Positions 1-6,683 of a stretch of 8,524 nt of DNA are shown here, one piece after another. Source of the DNA: Rickettsiales bacterium (GTDB lineage: Bacteria; Pseudomonadota; Alphaproteobacteria; TMED109; TMED131); assembly GCA_002690625.1 (NCBI GenBank), contig NZFJ01000046.1, forward strand, positions 1 through 8,524, read 5' to 3'. How positions within the stretch are numbered: position 1 is the stretch's first letter; every line of letters begins with the position of its first letter. The translations under genes were made by a program, and so were the position numbers. The notes under the pieces were generated by a model. The model was not told where the DNA came from, searched no databases, and saw only the letters and a list, made by a program, of their open reading frames with translations.

Positions 1-912
1 ACTAACTTTTCTATTAATAATCCTATTGATGGAATATCAGAAATTTTCTTCAATATAGCAGAGGCACTATATGGTCAAGGAATGCATGATTCTTCTATCG
101 CTTATAGCTACTTATCAATTTACTTAAATAATAAAAACTTCATTAATTATTATTTAATAGCTGAAAACTTTCAAATGCTTAATAAGAATAAAAAAGCCAT
201 AAGCTCTTTATCGAAGATTGCTCTAAATAGTTATGTAGGATGGAATAGCTTTTTAAAAATAATTGACCTTGAAATTGCAAAAGGAAACTTTGATAATGCT
301 CAAAAATATATGAATAAATTAAAGAAATTTTCTCCTAAAAGAAAAGATTTATACTATAAATTAGGAGAACTCTATCACAACAAGAAGCAATATGAAACAG
401 CAATAAACTTTTTTAGTAATGCTTTATCTTTAATAAACAATCCAACAAAAAAAGACTGGTATTTATATTACTCTAGAGGAATGTCTTATGAGAGATCTAA
501 AAAGTGGAAAAATGCTGAAAATGATTTTTTACTTGCCCTAGAATTATATCCTAGCCAACCCTTGGTTCTTAATTATCTTGGGTATACCTGGATTGATTTA
601 GGTATAAACCTAGAAAAAGCAGAAAATTTTATTGAAAAAGCAGTAAAGCTAAGACCAAATGATGGATATTTTATTGATAGTTTAGGTTGGGCATATTACA
701 GAAAAGGGGCATATAGAAAAGCTGTAGAGGAATTAGAAAAAGCAGTTGCACTAGTACCTAATGACCCTATTATTAATGACCATTTAGGAGATGCCCTGTG
801 GAGATCAGGGTATAAGAATGAAGCTATATTTCAGTGGAATAGAGCTCTTTTATATAAGCCAGAAGTAGATCTACTAGAAAATATAAAATTAAAATTAAGA
901 AATGGCCTATAA
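1..912 (+). CDS. TPR-repeat protein, 5'-truncated by the window edge
   Basis: The frame is open from base 1, so the gene starts upstream; the first internal ATG is at 82, but the residues before it (for example NIAEALYGQG) already look like the conserved helical repeats of the family. About 303 residues are visible. They form helix-turn-helix tetratricopeptide repeats, the clearest at nt 352-426 (YKLGELYHNKKQYETAINFF), 466-555, 565-660 (LGYTWIDLGINLEKAENFIE), 670-765 (DSLGWAYYRKGAYRKAVEEL) and 775-860 (NDHLGDALWRSGYKNEAIFQ). The last three repeats match the highly conserved C-terminal block of a TPR protein widespread in Alphaproteobacteria, probably exported or envelope-associated. TPRs are scaffolds for protein-protein contact; the partner is unknown and no catalytic domain is visible. 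The N-terminus, where a signal peptide would be, lies outside the window. The stop overlaps the ispE start by 11 nt, so the two are probably translated from one mRNA. Confidence 0.88.
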   Translation, partial: TNFSINNPIDGISEIFFNIAEALYGQGMHDSSIAYSYLSIYLNNKNFINYYLIAENFQMLNKNKKAISSLSKIALNSYVGWNSFLKIIDLEIAKGNFDNAQKYMNKLKKFSPKRKDLYYKLGELYHNKKQYETAINFFSNALSLINNPTKKDWYLYYSRGMSYERSKKWKNAENDFLLALELYPSQPLVLNYLGYTWIDLGINLEKAENFIEKAVKLRPNDGYFIDSLGWAYYRKGAYRKAVEELEKAVALVPNDPIINDHLGDALWRSGYKNEAIFQWNRALLYKPEVDLLENIKLKLRNGL

Positions 913-1786
913 TTCATCCGAGGATAGCAACTATTTAAAAGAAATAGCAAAGGCTAAACTAAATTTGAATTTTAAAGTATTCAAAAAAATGCCTAATGAT
1001 TACCATGAGATAGAGAGCATAATAGTTTTTTTACCTCAAATATATGATACCTTGTACGTAAGGAAAAGTAACGAAAACTCTTTACATATAATTGGAAAAG
1101 AAGCGGAAAACCTTTTAAAAAAAGGAGGAGATACGTTAATTAAAAAATCAATTAATTACTTATCTGATCTATTAAAAATAAATATAAAACTAGATATTCA
1201 ATTAAACAAAACTATTCCTTTAGGTTCTGGGCTGGGTGGTGGCTCAGCAGATGCTGCAGCTATAATTAGAGCTATATTAAAAATATATAATATAAAAAAA
1301 AAGAAAAATTTAATTTTTAGTTTATTAAGTCAATTAGGTAGCGATGTGACAGTATGCTACCATTCAAAAAATTCTCATGTATTTGGAACCGGAGATATAA
1401 TAAAACCAATTGCTAAATTTAAAAGGAAAATTTGGGTTTTACTTATAAAACCTTATATTCACTCAGATACTGGAAAAATATTTAAAAAGTTTAGTGGCCC
1501 TTATTCCAATAAAAAAAATTTTCATATTGACCTTTTCAATGTATTGCAAGATATGAATAATTATAAAAATGCTTTAGAAGCTACCGTTTGTAAGGCATAC
1601 AGTGGGGTAAACAAATTACTTAATCTCTTACCGGACAATAATAATATTACTAGACCAAGGATTACGGGAACAGGTTCAACTGTCTTTGTTTTATTTAATA
1701 GTAAAAAAGATTTAAAAAACTATATGGATAGTATCAATAAGATAATTAAAAATTATTGGCACAGAGAAACATATATTTTAATGTAA
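902..1786 (+). CDS. ispE: 4-diphosphocytidyl-2-C-methyl-D-erythritol kinase (IspE)
   Basis: This cytosolic GHMP-family kinase phosphorylates the 2-hydroxyl of CDP-methylerythritol with ATP, the fourth step of the MEP (non-mevalonate) pathway to IPP and DMAPP. The 294 residues are close to the usual family length (about 280-300). Visible motifs are AKLNL at residues 18-22, with Lys19 matching the catalytic Lys10 of E. coli; DYHEIES at 33-39, the usual D-G-Y-H substrate loop with Gly replaced; the GHMP ATP loop PLGSGLGGGSADAAA at 106-120; LGSDV at 145-149, with Asp148 matching the catalytic base; and the C-terminal glycine motif ITGTGSTVFVLF at 254-265. The start at 902 lies inside the end of the TPR gene and has no clear Shine-Dalgarno sequence, which suggests coupled translation. 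Other in-frame ATGs come after the conserved lysine and would delete it. The 3' end overlaps the convergent folD by 9 nt. Confidence 0.95.
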   Translation: MAYNSSEDSNYLKEIAKAKLNLNFKVFKKMPNDYHEIESIIVFLPQIYDTLYVRKSNENSLHIIGKEAENLLKKGGDTLIKKSINYLSDLLKINIKLDIQLNKTIPLGSGLGGGSADAAAIIRAILKIYNIKKKKNLIFSLLSQLGSDVTVCYHSKNSHVFGTGDIIKPIAKFKRKIWVLLIKPYIHSDTGKIFKKFSGPYSNKKNFHIDLFNVLQDMNNYKNALEATVCKAYSGVNKLLNLLPDNNNITRPRITGTGSTVFVLFNSKKDLKNYMDSINKIIKNYWHRETYILM

Positions 1787-2644
1787 AATATTTCTTCTTT
1801 TTTTTGCTAATAAATAAGTATTTAAAAGTAAGCAATGTATGGTCATAGGGCCAACTCCTCCTGGAACAGGAGAAATAGCTTTTACCTCTTTACTAACTTT
1901 TAAATAATCCACATCGCCAACTATTTTTTTTGTTCCATCTTTTTCTTTTAAAACATTTATACCAACATCTATTATTATAGAGTTTTTATTTACCCAATTT
2001 TTTTTAATAAAATTAGGTTTACCTATAGCAGCTACTATAATATCACTTTCTGAGCATATTTTTTTAATATTTAAACTTTTTGAGTGTACTAGAGTAACCG
2101 TTGCATTTTTATTTGTTAATAAATAAGATAATGGTTTACCCACAATATTTGATCTACCTATTATAGTAACATTTTTACCTTTTAATGTTGTAAAATGGTC
2201 TAACATAAAATAGCAACCTAATGGAGTACAAGGTATTACATTTGGTCTCCCTAAAGCTAATAATCCGATGTTTTTTGAGTTAAAACCATCAACATCTTTT
2301 TCAATGTTAATTTTATCTGTTATTTTATCAGAATTTATGTGAAGAGGAAGAGGTAACTGTACTAAAATACCATCTATATCACTTCTTTCGTTATACTCTT
2401 GTATAACACTTAATAATTCTTCTTCTTTTATTTTTTCATCTAATCTTACGACGTAAGACTTTATGCCAACTTCTAAGGCTTTTTTTTCTTTATTTCTTAC
2501 ATATAAGCTACTAGCTGAATTATTTCCTACTAATATTACTACTAGGCTAGGAGATATACTATTTTCTTTCTTAAGTAAAAATAAGTTTTTACTTAATTTT
2601 TTATTTAAGCTATCAGATAATATTTTTCCGTTAATAATTTTCAT
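1778..2644 (-). CDS. folD: Bifunctional methylenetetrahydrofolate dehydrogenase / methenyltetrahydrofolate cyclohydrolase (FolD)
   Basis: FolD interconverts 5,10-methylene-THF, 5,10-methenyl-THF and 10-formyl-THF using NADP, supplying one-carbon units for purines and formyl-Met-tRNA in the cytosol. The 288 residues are the normal full length. The N-terminal catalytic domain carries LVGNNSASSLYVRNKEK (38-54), in which Tyr48 and Lys52 match the active-site Tyr50 and Lys54 of E. coli, then DGILVQLPLP (91-100) and KDVDGF (116-121). The Rossmann domain has the dinucleotide loop GRSNIVGKP (163-171), and the C-terminal signature PGGVGPMT lies at 261-268. The gene stands alone on the minus strand, starts 66 nt from the divergent tRNA gene, and runs tail to tail into ispE with overlapping stops. 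No Shine-Dalgarno sequence is seen before the ATG. Nothing is missing or disrupted. Confidence 0.97.
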   Translation of the reverse strand: MKIINGKILSDSLNKKLSKNLFLLKKENSISPSLVVILVGNNSASSLYVRNKEKKALEVGIKSYVVRLDEKIKEEELLSVIQEYNERSDIDGILVQLPLPLHINSDKITDKINIEKDVDGFNSKNIGLLALGRPNVIPCTPLGCYFMLDHFTTLKGKNVTIIGRSNIVGKPLSYLLTNKNATVTLVHSKSLNIKKICSESDIIVAAIGKPNFIKKNWVNKNSIIIDVGINVLKEKDGTKKIVGDVDYLKVSKEVKAISPVPGGVGPMTIHCLLLNTYLLAKKRRNILH

Positions 2645-2664
2645 TTCAATATAAAAAAAAATCT

Positions 2665-2692
2665 TATATACTCTTGCTCAATTCTTAAACAA
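2665..2692 (-). promoter_or_regulatory. Candidate promoter for folD
   Basis: Read on the minus strand, TTGTTT (2692-2687) is followed after 16 nt by TATATA (2670-2665), about 20 nt before the folD ATG. This resembles a sigma70-type -35/-10 pair. In sequence this A+T-rich such matches arise easily by chance, so the main support is position: the 66-nt spacer must hold the folD promoter because the gene upstream of folD is divergent. Confidence 0.3.
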
Positions 2693-2704
2693 ATGCAATA
2701 TTAA
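2674..2704 (+). promoter_or_regulatory. Candidate promoter for tRNA-Gln and possibly the genes after it
   Basis: TTGCTC (2674-2679) is followed by the AT-rich stretch AATATTAA (2697-2704), giving a plausible -35/-10 spacing of 17-19 nt and a start just before the mature tRNA 5' end at 2711. The match is weak and overlaps the divergent folD promoter candidate. It is listed because a promoter for the rightward transcript has to lie in this 66-nt spacer, or inside the leftward folD gene. Confidence 0.25.
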
Positions 2705-2710
2705 TAATAT

Positions 2711-2785
2711 TGGGGGATAGTTTAATTGGTAGAACAGCGGGTTTTGATCCCGTCAGTCCAGGTTCGAGTCCCGGTCCCCCAGCCA
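2711..2785 (+). tRNA. tRNA-Gln (anticodon UUG)
   Basis: The 75-nt sequence folds as a cloverleaf. The acceptor stem TGGGGGA/TCCCCCA (2711-2717 with 2775-2781) is fully paired, with discriminator G2782 and an encoded CCA at 2783-2785. The D stem is GTT/AAC with GG in the loop. The anticodon stem GCGGG/CCCGT (2737-2741 with 2749-2753) encloses the loop TTTTGAT, giving anticodon TTG at 2744-2746, which reads CAA and, by wobble, CAG. The variable loop is CAGT and the T loop is TTCGAGT. The T stem CCAGG/CCCGG has an A-C mismatch at its centre (positions 51-63, by 2760 and 2772). A gene begins only 23 nt downstream in the same direction. Confidence 0.96.
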
Positions 2786-2808
2786 TTTTTATCGAATGCA
2801 ATTAAATT

Positions 2809-3135
2809 ATGTTTAAGTATATTTTTTCAATATCATTTTATTTTACAATAATAACGTTAGTCTGTTCACAAAACTTAGAAAACGCTTTTTATAATTCCCT
2901 TCTAGATTGGAAAATCAATTATGAAGAACTTAAGGAACATAAAGCAGGAGCTGTATGTATTCCTGTAGAAAAAAATAAAATAGCTGCTATAGGTATTAGT
3001 TATAAATTATTTGAACTTAGTTATGCTAAAAAAATTGCTATAGATGGCTGTAACAGAATGAAAAAAAAAAAAAAGATCCTGTCTGACTGTAAATGCGAAA
3101 TTATATTAGAAAATAATTTATATGTAGGAGATTAA
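2809..3135 (+). CDS. Small exported hypothetical protein with four conserved-looking cysteines
   Basis: I do not recognise a named family. The 108-residue product has a signal peptide: Lys3 followed by a hydrophobic stretch at about 4-18, with a plausible signal peptidase I site V-C-S before Gln21. Cys19 is not in a convincing lipobox, so a lipoprotein is less likely. The mature part has a short acidic/aromatic helix (NAFYNSLLDW), the segment AGAVCIPV, a strand-like IAAIGISY, then AKKIAIDGCNRM and a C-terminal CKCEIILENN. Cys50, Cys81, Cys94 and Cys96 could form disulfides in the periplasm. A run of 14 A (3061-3074) encodes MKKKKK, and the reading frame downstream of it still gives the Cys-x-Cys segment, so the frame appears intact. 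There is no Shine-Dalgarno sequence before the ATG, which lies 23 nt after tRNA-Gln. pmbA follows after 4 nt, so the two are probably co-transcribed. Its function is unknown. Confidence 0.72.
   Translation: MFKYIFSISFYFTIITLVCSQNLENAFYNSLLDWKINYEELKEHKAGAVCIPVEKNKIAAIGISYKLFELSYAKKIAIDGCNRMKKKKKILSDCKCEIILENNLYVGD
3061..3074 (+). repeat. Run of 14 A inside the small exported protein gene
   Basis: Fourteen consecutive A residues encode most of a Met-Lys-Lys-Lys-Lys-Lys stretch. A gain or loss of one base would lead to early stops and remove the C-terminal Cys-x-Cys segment, so this is a possible slippage or sequencing-error site. The frame as given is the sensible one. Confidence 0.9.
3126..3130 (+). 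promoter_or_regulatory. Ribosome binding site fixing the GTG start of pmbA
   Basis: AGGAG lies 9 nt before the GTG at 3140, inside the last codons of the preceding gene. It is one of the few clear Shine-Dalgarno sequences in the window, and it supports the GTG as the real start although it is not ATG. Confidence 0.75.
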
Positions 3136-3139
3136 AAAG

Positions 3140-4450
3140 GTGAAAAAAAAAAATATTAAAGATTTTAGCAATGAAATTTTAGATAATTATAAAAAATATA
3201 ATATTGAGAACATAGAAATCTCTACAGCAGAGACAATTAATGTTTCCCTGAAAACTAGAAAACTTCAATTAGAAAACATTGAAAGGTCTAAAAATATAAA
3301 CATAAATGTTAATTTATATAAAGATAATAAGAAGGCCACTATATCTGCTAATAATATAGAAAAAATTAATCCTGTCGACTTTCTAGAAAAAGGCAGTGCT
3401 ATGGTTAAATTTATTCCTGTAGATGAGTTTTGTGGGTTACCCGAAAATAAATATTATGAAAAAGGTTTATTAGATTTAGATTTAGCTGATGAAAAAACTC
3501 ACAGTGATGAAGACCTAATTGATCAAGCTAAAACTGCTGAAGAAATAATGTTAAATAGTAAAAAAATAACAAATACTGAAGGTTCTTCTAGAAGCTTTTC
3601 CAAAGTAAGTGTAAGTTTATTAAATTCTAATGGTTTCAACTCTAACTATACAAAAACATTTCACTCACTTTCCTCTATTGCTATAGCGGGACATGATACA
3701 AATATGCAAAGAGATTATGAATATTCTACTGCTATACACTCTCAGGACTTAGAAAAGCCCGAAAAAATAGGAAAAAAAGCTGCTGAGAGAGCTTCATCTA
3801 GATTAAATTCAAAAAAAATAAGAAGTTGTACATTAGATGTAGTATTTGAACCTAGAGTAGCAAAAAGTATATTATCTTCTTTCGCTACTTGTGCATTAGG
3901 GAGTTCTATAGCAAGAGGAACAAGCTTTTTAAATAAAAAATTAAATACACAAATCTTTAAAGAAAGTATTAATATTTCAAATAATCCGAGGTTAAAAAGA
4001 GGTTTAGGTTCTAAACCATTTGATAGCGATGGAATTAAAAATGAAAATATTCTTATAGTACAAAAAGGATTATTAAAAAATTATTTTTTAAATACTAGAA
4101 GTTCACGTCAATTAAAAATACCAATAAATGGAAATTCTGGTCCTAGTAATTTAATTTTAGACAAAGGAAAAGATAGTTTAAATAGTTTATTAGAAAATGT
4201 TAAAAATGGGTTTTATGTTACAGAAATGTTAGGAATGAGTTTTAATCCTGTGAACGGTGATTATAGTAGAGGAGCAGCAGGCTTTAAGATAGATAATGGC
4301 AAAATAACATTCCCAGTTAGTGAGGTTACTATAGCGGGAAATATGATAGAGATGTTGATGAAGCTCACTCCTGCAGATGATTTAGATATTAATGATAATA
4401 TTAATAGCCCTTCTATACTGATAGAAAATATGACATTAGCAGGATTATAA
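3140..4450 (+). CDS. pmbA: TldE/PmbA-family protein (TldD/TldE metalloprotease subunit)
   Basis: PmbA (TldE) pairs with TldD in a cytosolic metalloprotease complex known from E. coli for maturing microcin B17 and degrading unfolded or natural small peptides. The 436 residues are near the family length of about 450. The N-terminal half has the family pattern beginning ETINVSLKTRKLQLENIE (31-48). The C-terminal beta-rich half has GTSFLNKKLN (260-269), RGLGSKPFDSDG (287-298), NSGPSNLIL (332-340), NGDYSRGAAGF (372-382), PVSEVTIAGN (392-401) and the terminal MTLAGL. No HExxxH zinc motif is present, which distinguishes TldE from the catalytic TldD; tldD itself is not in this window. The start is a GTG with AGGAG 9 nt upstream. 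In many Alphaproteobacteria pmbA precedes waaA with an inositol monophosphatase and a DUF4170 gene between; here waaA follows after a single base. Confidence 0.93.
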   Translation: MKKKNIKDFSNEILDNYKKYNIENIEISTAETINVSLKTRKLQLENIERSKNININVNLYKDNKKATISANNIEKINPVDFLEKGSAMVKFIPVDEFCGLPENKYYEKGLLDLDLADEKTHSDEDLIDQAKTAEEIMLNSKKITNTEGSSRSFSKVSVSLLNSNGFNSNYTKTFHSLSSIAIAGHDTNMQRDYEYSTAIHSQDLEKPEKIGKKAAERASSRLNSKKIRSCTLDVVFEPRVAKSILSSFATCALGSSIARGTSFLNKKLNTQIFKESINISNNPRLKRGLGSKPFDSDGIKNENILIVQKGLLKNYFLNTRSSRQLKIPINGNSGPSNLILDKGKDSLNSLLENVKNGFYVTEMLGMSFNPVNGDYSRGAAGFKIDNGKITFPVSEVTIAGNMIEMLMKLTPADDLDINDNINSPSILIENMTLAGL

Positions 4451-4451
4451 A

Positions 4452-5703
4452 GTGCATATAAAAATATATAATTTTATTATGTTTTTATTTTTACCAGTAA
4501 TTTTATTTTTTTTTTTTTTTAAGAATACTTCTTGATAAAGAAGATAAAAAAAGATTTATAGAAAAATTAAGCTTTCCATCTAAAAACAGGTCAGGTAAAA
4601 AAAAAATAATTTGGTTTCATGCTTCTAGTGTGGGTGAAATTAAATCTGTGTATACACTAATTGATAAATTTATCACCAATAATTATTTGGTTTTGGTTAC
4701 TACAAATACATATTTATCCTCTGTAGTAGTAAAAAAAGACTTTCCAAAATCCGTTGTTCACCAATATCTTCCAATTGATTTTATATTTTTCATAAAAAGA
4801 TTCTTAAATTACTGGAGGCCACATACAGCTGTATTAATTGAATCAGAATTATGGCCTAATTTAATTTACAGCACTAAAAAATCTAAAATTCCACTTTGTT
4901 TGTTGCAAGCAAGATTTTCCGACAAGAGTATTAAAAGATGGGGTTTTTTAAGAGGGTTTTATAAAGATTTAATGAAGAAATTTGATTATATAGTTGCTCA
5001 ATCTGTTCTTGATAAAAAAAAAATATATAATAATTCTAATATTATTGTTGATAATGTAAAAAATTTAAAAAATAGCTCTCCTATGTTATCTTTTGATAAA
5101 AAAGAACAAAAACTACTTTTAAGTGCTATGAAAAAAAAGCTGGTTGTTTCAGCTTTAAGTACTCACGCCATAGAAGAAGAAATTATATTAGAAAACTTTA
5201 ATAAAATTATAAAAAAAAATAAAGACGTATTATTAATACTTCAACCTAGACACCCAGATAGGAAAAATAAAATTATTAATAAAATTAAAAAATTTAATTT
5301 AAATTTTACTCAAAGGTCTCATAATGAATTACAAAAAAAAAATACTAATGTTTTTTTATTTGATACCTTTGGAGAAACCGGTTTAGTAATTTCTATTTCT
5401 GATATTATTATTCTAGGCGGTACTTTTATACCTAAAGGTGGTCACAATATAATAGAAGCAGCACAATTAAAAAAATGTATTATATCTGGTCCTTACTATA
5501 ATAATATTCAAGAAACCGTTAAAATGTTTAAAAGTAAAAATGCATTATTAATTGCTAAACCTTCAAACCTTTATAAAATAATTATTTCTTTGATAGATAA
5601 TAAGAATAATATTAATATATTGGCTAATAATGCTAAAAAAATAACAATAGAATTAAAAGAAAATACTGATTCTCTTTATAATGAAATAATAAAACTTAAA
5701 TGA
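4452..5703 (+). CDS. waaA: 3-deoxy-D-manno-octulosonic acid (Kdo) transferase WaaA, reading frame broken at a T15 run
   Basis: WaaA is an inner-membrane-anchored GT30 glycosyltransferase that transfers Kdo from CMP-Kdo to lipid IVA, starting the LPS inner core. The uninterrupted frame has no start before a GTG at 4630, but conserved sequence continues upstream of that (KKKIIWFHASSVGE, nt 4597-4638), so 4630 is not the true start. A GTG at 4452, one base after pmbA and 7 nt after AGGA, opens MHIKIYNFIMFLFLPVILFF, a typical WaaA N-terminal anchor. It is in a different frame and would end at TGA 4533. The frames meet in the T run 4506-4520; removing one T gives a continuous protein of 416 residues, close to E. 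coli's 425. Catalytic motifs are HASSVGE (Glu codon 4636-4638), IESELWPNLI, QARFSDKS, RHPDRKNK and GGTFIPKGGHNIIEAA. The stop overlaps the lpxK start (ATGA). Confidence 0.9.
4506..4520 (+). repeat. waaA: Run of 15 T at the waaA frame break
   Basis: Fifteen consecutive T residues sit at the end of the hydrophobic anchor of WaaA. Upstream, the gene reads in the frame of the GTG at 4452; downstream, it reads in the frame that follows through LRILLDKEDKKRF into the catalytic domain. Fourteen T residues would join the two. Confidence 0.92.
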
Positions 5704-6683
5704 AAACTCCTAAATTTTGGTATAAAAAAAATACAATAATATCTAAAATATTAGAACCGTTTTCTAAATTTTGGCTGCTACTGTGTTATATTAATGATAA
5801 TTCTAATAGAAAAGTTTATTTTAAAGCTCCAATTATATGTATAGGTAATGCAATAGCTGGAGGAGCAGGAAAGACGCCATTAATTCAAGAAATTTGTAAG
5901 GAATATAAAAAATTTAATTTGGCTATTCATGTCATCTATAAAGCTTATAAAATAAAGTTAAATAAAGATGTATTAAAAGTAAACCCTTCAAGCAAAGCTG
6001 AAGAATCTGGCGATGAAGCAATACTAACATCAAAGCTTGCCACCACATGGGTATGCAAAAAAAGAGAATATGGAATAAATGCTGCTATAAGTGATGGGGC
6101 TGCAATAGTTTTATTAGATGATGGATTACAAGACAACAGTATAAAAAAAGACGTTAATATATTAGTAACTAATGAAAAACAAGGAAATGGAAATAATAAA
6201 ATTATTCCTGCGGGACCTCTAAGAGAGCCTTTTAGCAAATCATTAAAAAAGAGCGATTGTATTTTTTTTTATGGTACCAGAAAATTATACAATGAAATAT
6301 ATAGCAATAACAAAAAAAAGGTTTTTTTTGGTAAGGTCGAGCTAGCTAATAAAAGGATATTAGAAATGTTAAAAGGCGAAAATGTTATAGCCTTTGCAGG
6401 TATTGCTCATCCACGTAACTTTTTTAATTATTTAAAAAAATATAATATCAATATTATAAAAGAATTATATTTTCCTGATCACTATATTTATAATAAAAAA
6501 GATTTACTAAAAATACTTAAACTATCTACAAATTTATCAGCTAAAATATTAACTACCTCTAAAGATTATGTGAAAATACCTTATGAACTTAGAAAAAATA
6601 TTATAGAAATAGATATTAATATTAAATTTAATAAAAAAATGTTTTTTAATTATTTAAATAAAAAAATTGGAATAAATGTATAA
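5700..6683 (+). CDS. lpxK: Tetraacyldisaccharide 4'-kinase (LpxK)
   Basis: LpxK is a membrane-associated P-loop kinase that phosphorylates the 4' position of the lipid A precursor disaccharide-1-phosphate with ATP, giving lipid IVA, the acceptor for WaaA. The 327 residues are the usual length. Visible motifs are an amphipathic N-terminal helix with FWYKK (6-10), the Walker A loop IGNAIAGGAGKTP (48-60), GDEA (104-107), the Walker B-like LLDDGLQD (138-145), GNGNNKIIPAGPLREP (162-177), AFAGIAHPRNFF (231-242), FPDHYIY (258-264, with the His of the usual F-P-D-H) and TTSKDYVKI (285-293). The element after Walker A that normally reads close to SRGYGG is here IYKAYKIK (79-86), a marked divergence. 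The ATG overlaps the waaA stop as ATGA, implying translational coupling, and no Shine-Dalgarno sequence is seen. Confidence 0.93.
   Translation: MKTPKFWYKKNTIISKILEPFSKFWLLLCYINDNSNRKVYFKAPIICIGNAIAGGAGKTPLIQEICKEYKKFNLAIHVIYKAYKIKLNKDVLKVNPSSKAEESGDEAILTSKLATTWVCKKREYGINAAISDGAAIVLLDDGLQDNSIKKDVNILVTNEKQGNGNNKIIPAGPLREPFSKSLKKSDCIFFYGTRKLYNEIYSNNKKKVFFGKVELANKRILEMLKGENVIAFAGIAHPRNFFNYLKKYNINIIKELYFPDHYIYNKKDLLKILKLSTNLSAKILTTSKDYVKIPYELRKNIIEIDINIKFNKKMFFNYLNKKIGINV

Noticed and set aside
82..912. The TPR gene starting at the ATG at 82
   Set aside because: The frame is open to base 1 and the residues before the ATG continue the repeat structure, so this is an internal methionine of a truncated gene.
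2463..2654. A 63-residue open frame on the + strand antisense to the 5' part of folD
   Set aside because: It lies almost wholly inside the well-supported folD gene, has no recognisable domain, and its hydrophobic look comes from reading AT-rich lysine codons in reverse.
2641..2710. A tRNA-associated integration site or mobile element remnant
   Set aside because: No integrase, no duplicated tRNA 3' end and no direct repeat is visible; the flanking genes are core housekeeping genes.
2786..2808. An intrinsic terminator after tRNA-Gln
   Set aside because: There is a short T run right after CCA, but no hairpin other than the tRNA itself, and a gene starts 23 nt later.
4630..5703. waaA starting at the GTG at 4630
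   Set aside because: That GTG encodes the Val of the catalytic HASSVGE motif, so starting there would remove His and Ser of the motif and the membrane anchor. The longer, frame-interrupted gene from 4452 fits the family.
4452..5703. waaA as a decayed pseudogene
   Set aside because: There is only one frame break, in a homopolymer; all catalytic motifs are intact, and the pathway neighbours lpxK and the lpxL-like gene are complete. A sequencing indel or slippage explains it better.
5945..6238. A 97-residue open frame on the - strand antisense to lpxK
   Set aside because: lpxK motifs occupy the opposite strand throughout; this frame shows no family resemblance and has no ribosome binding site.
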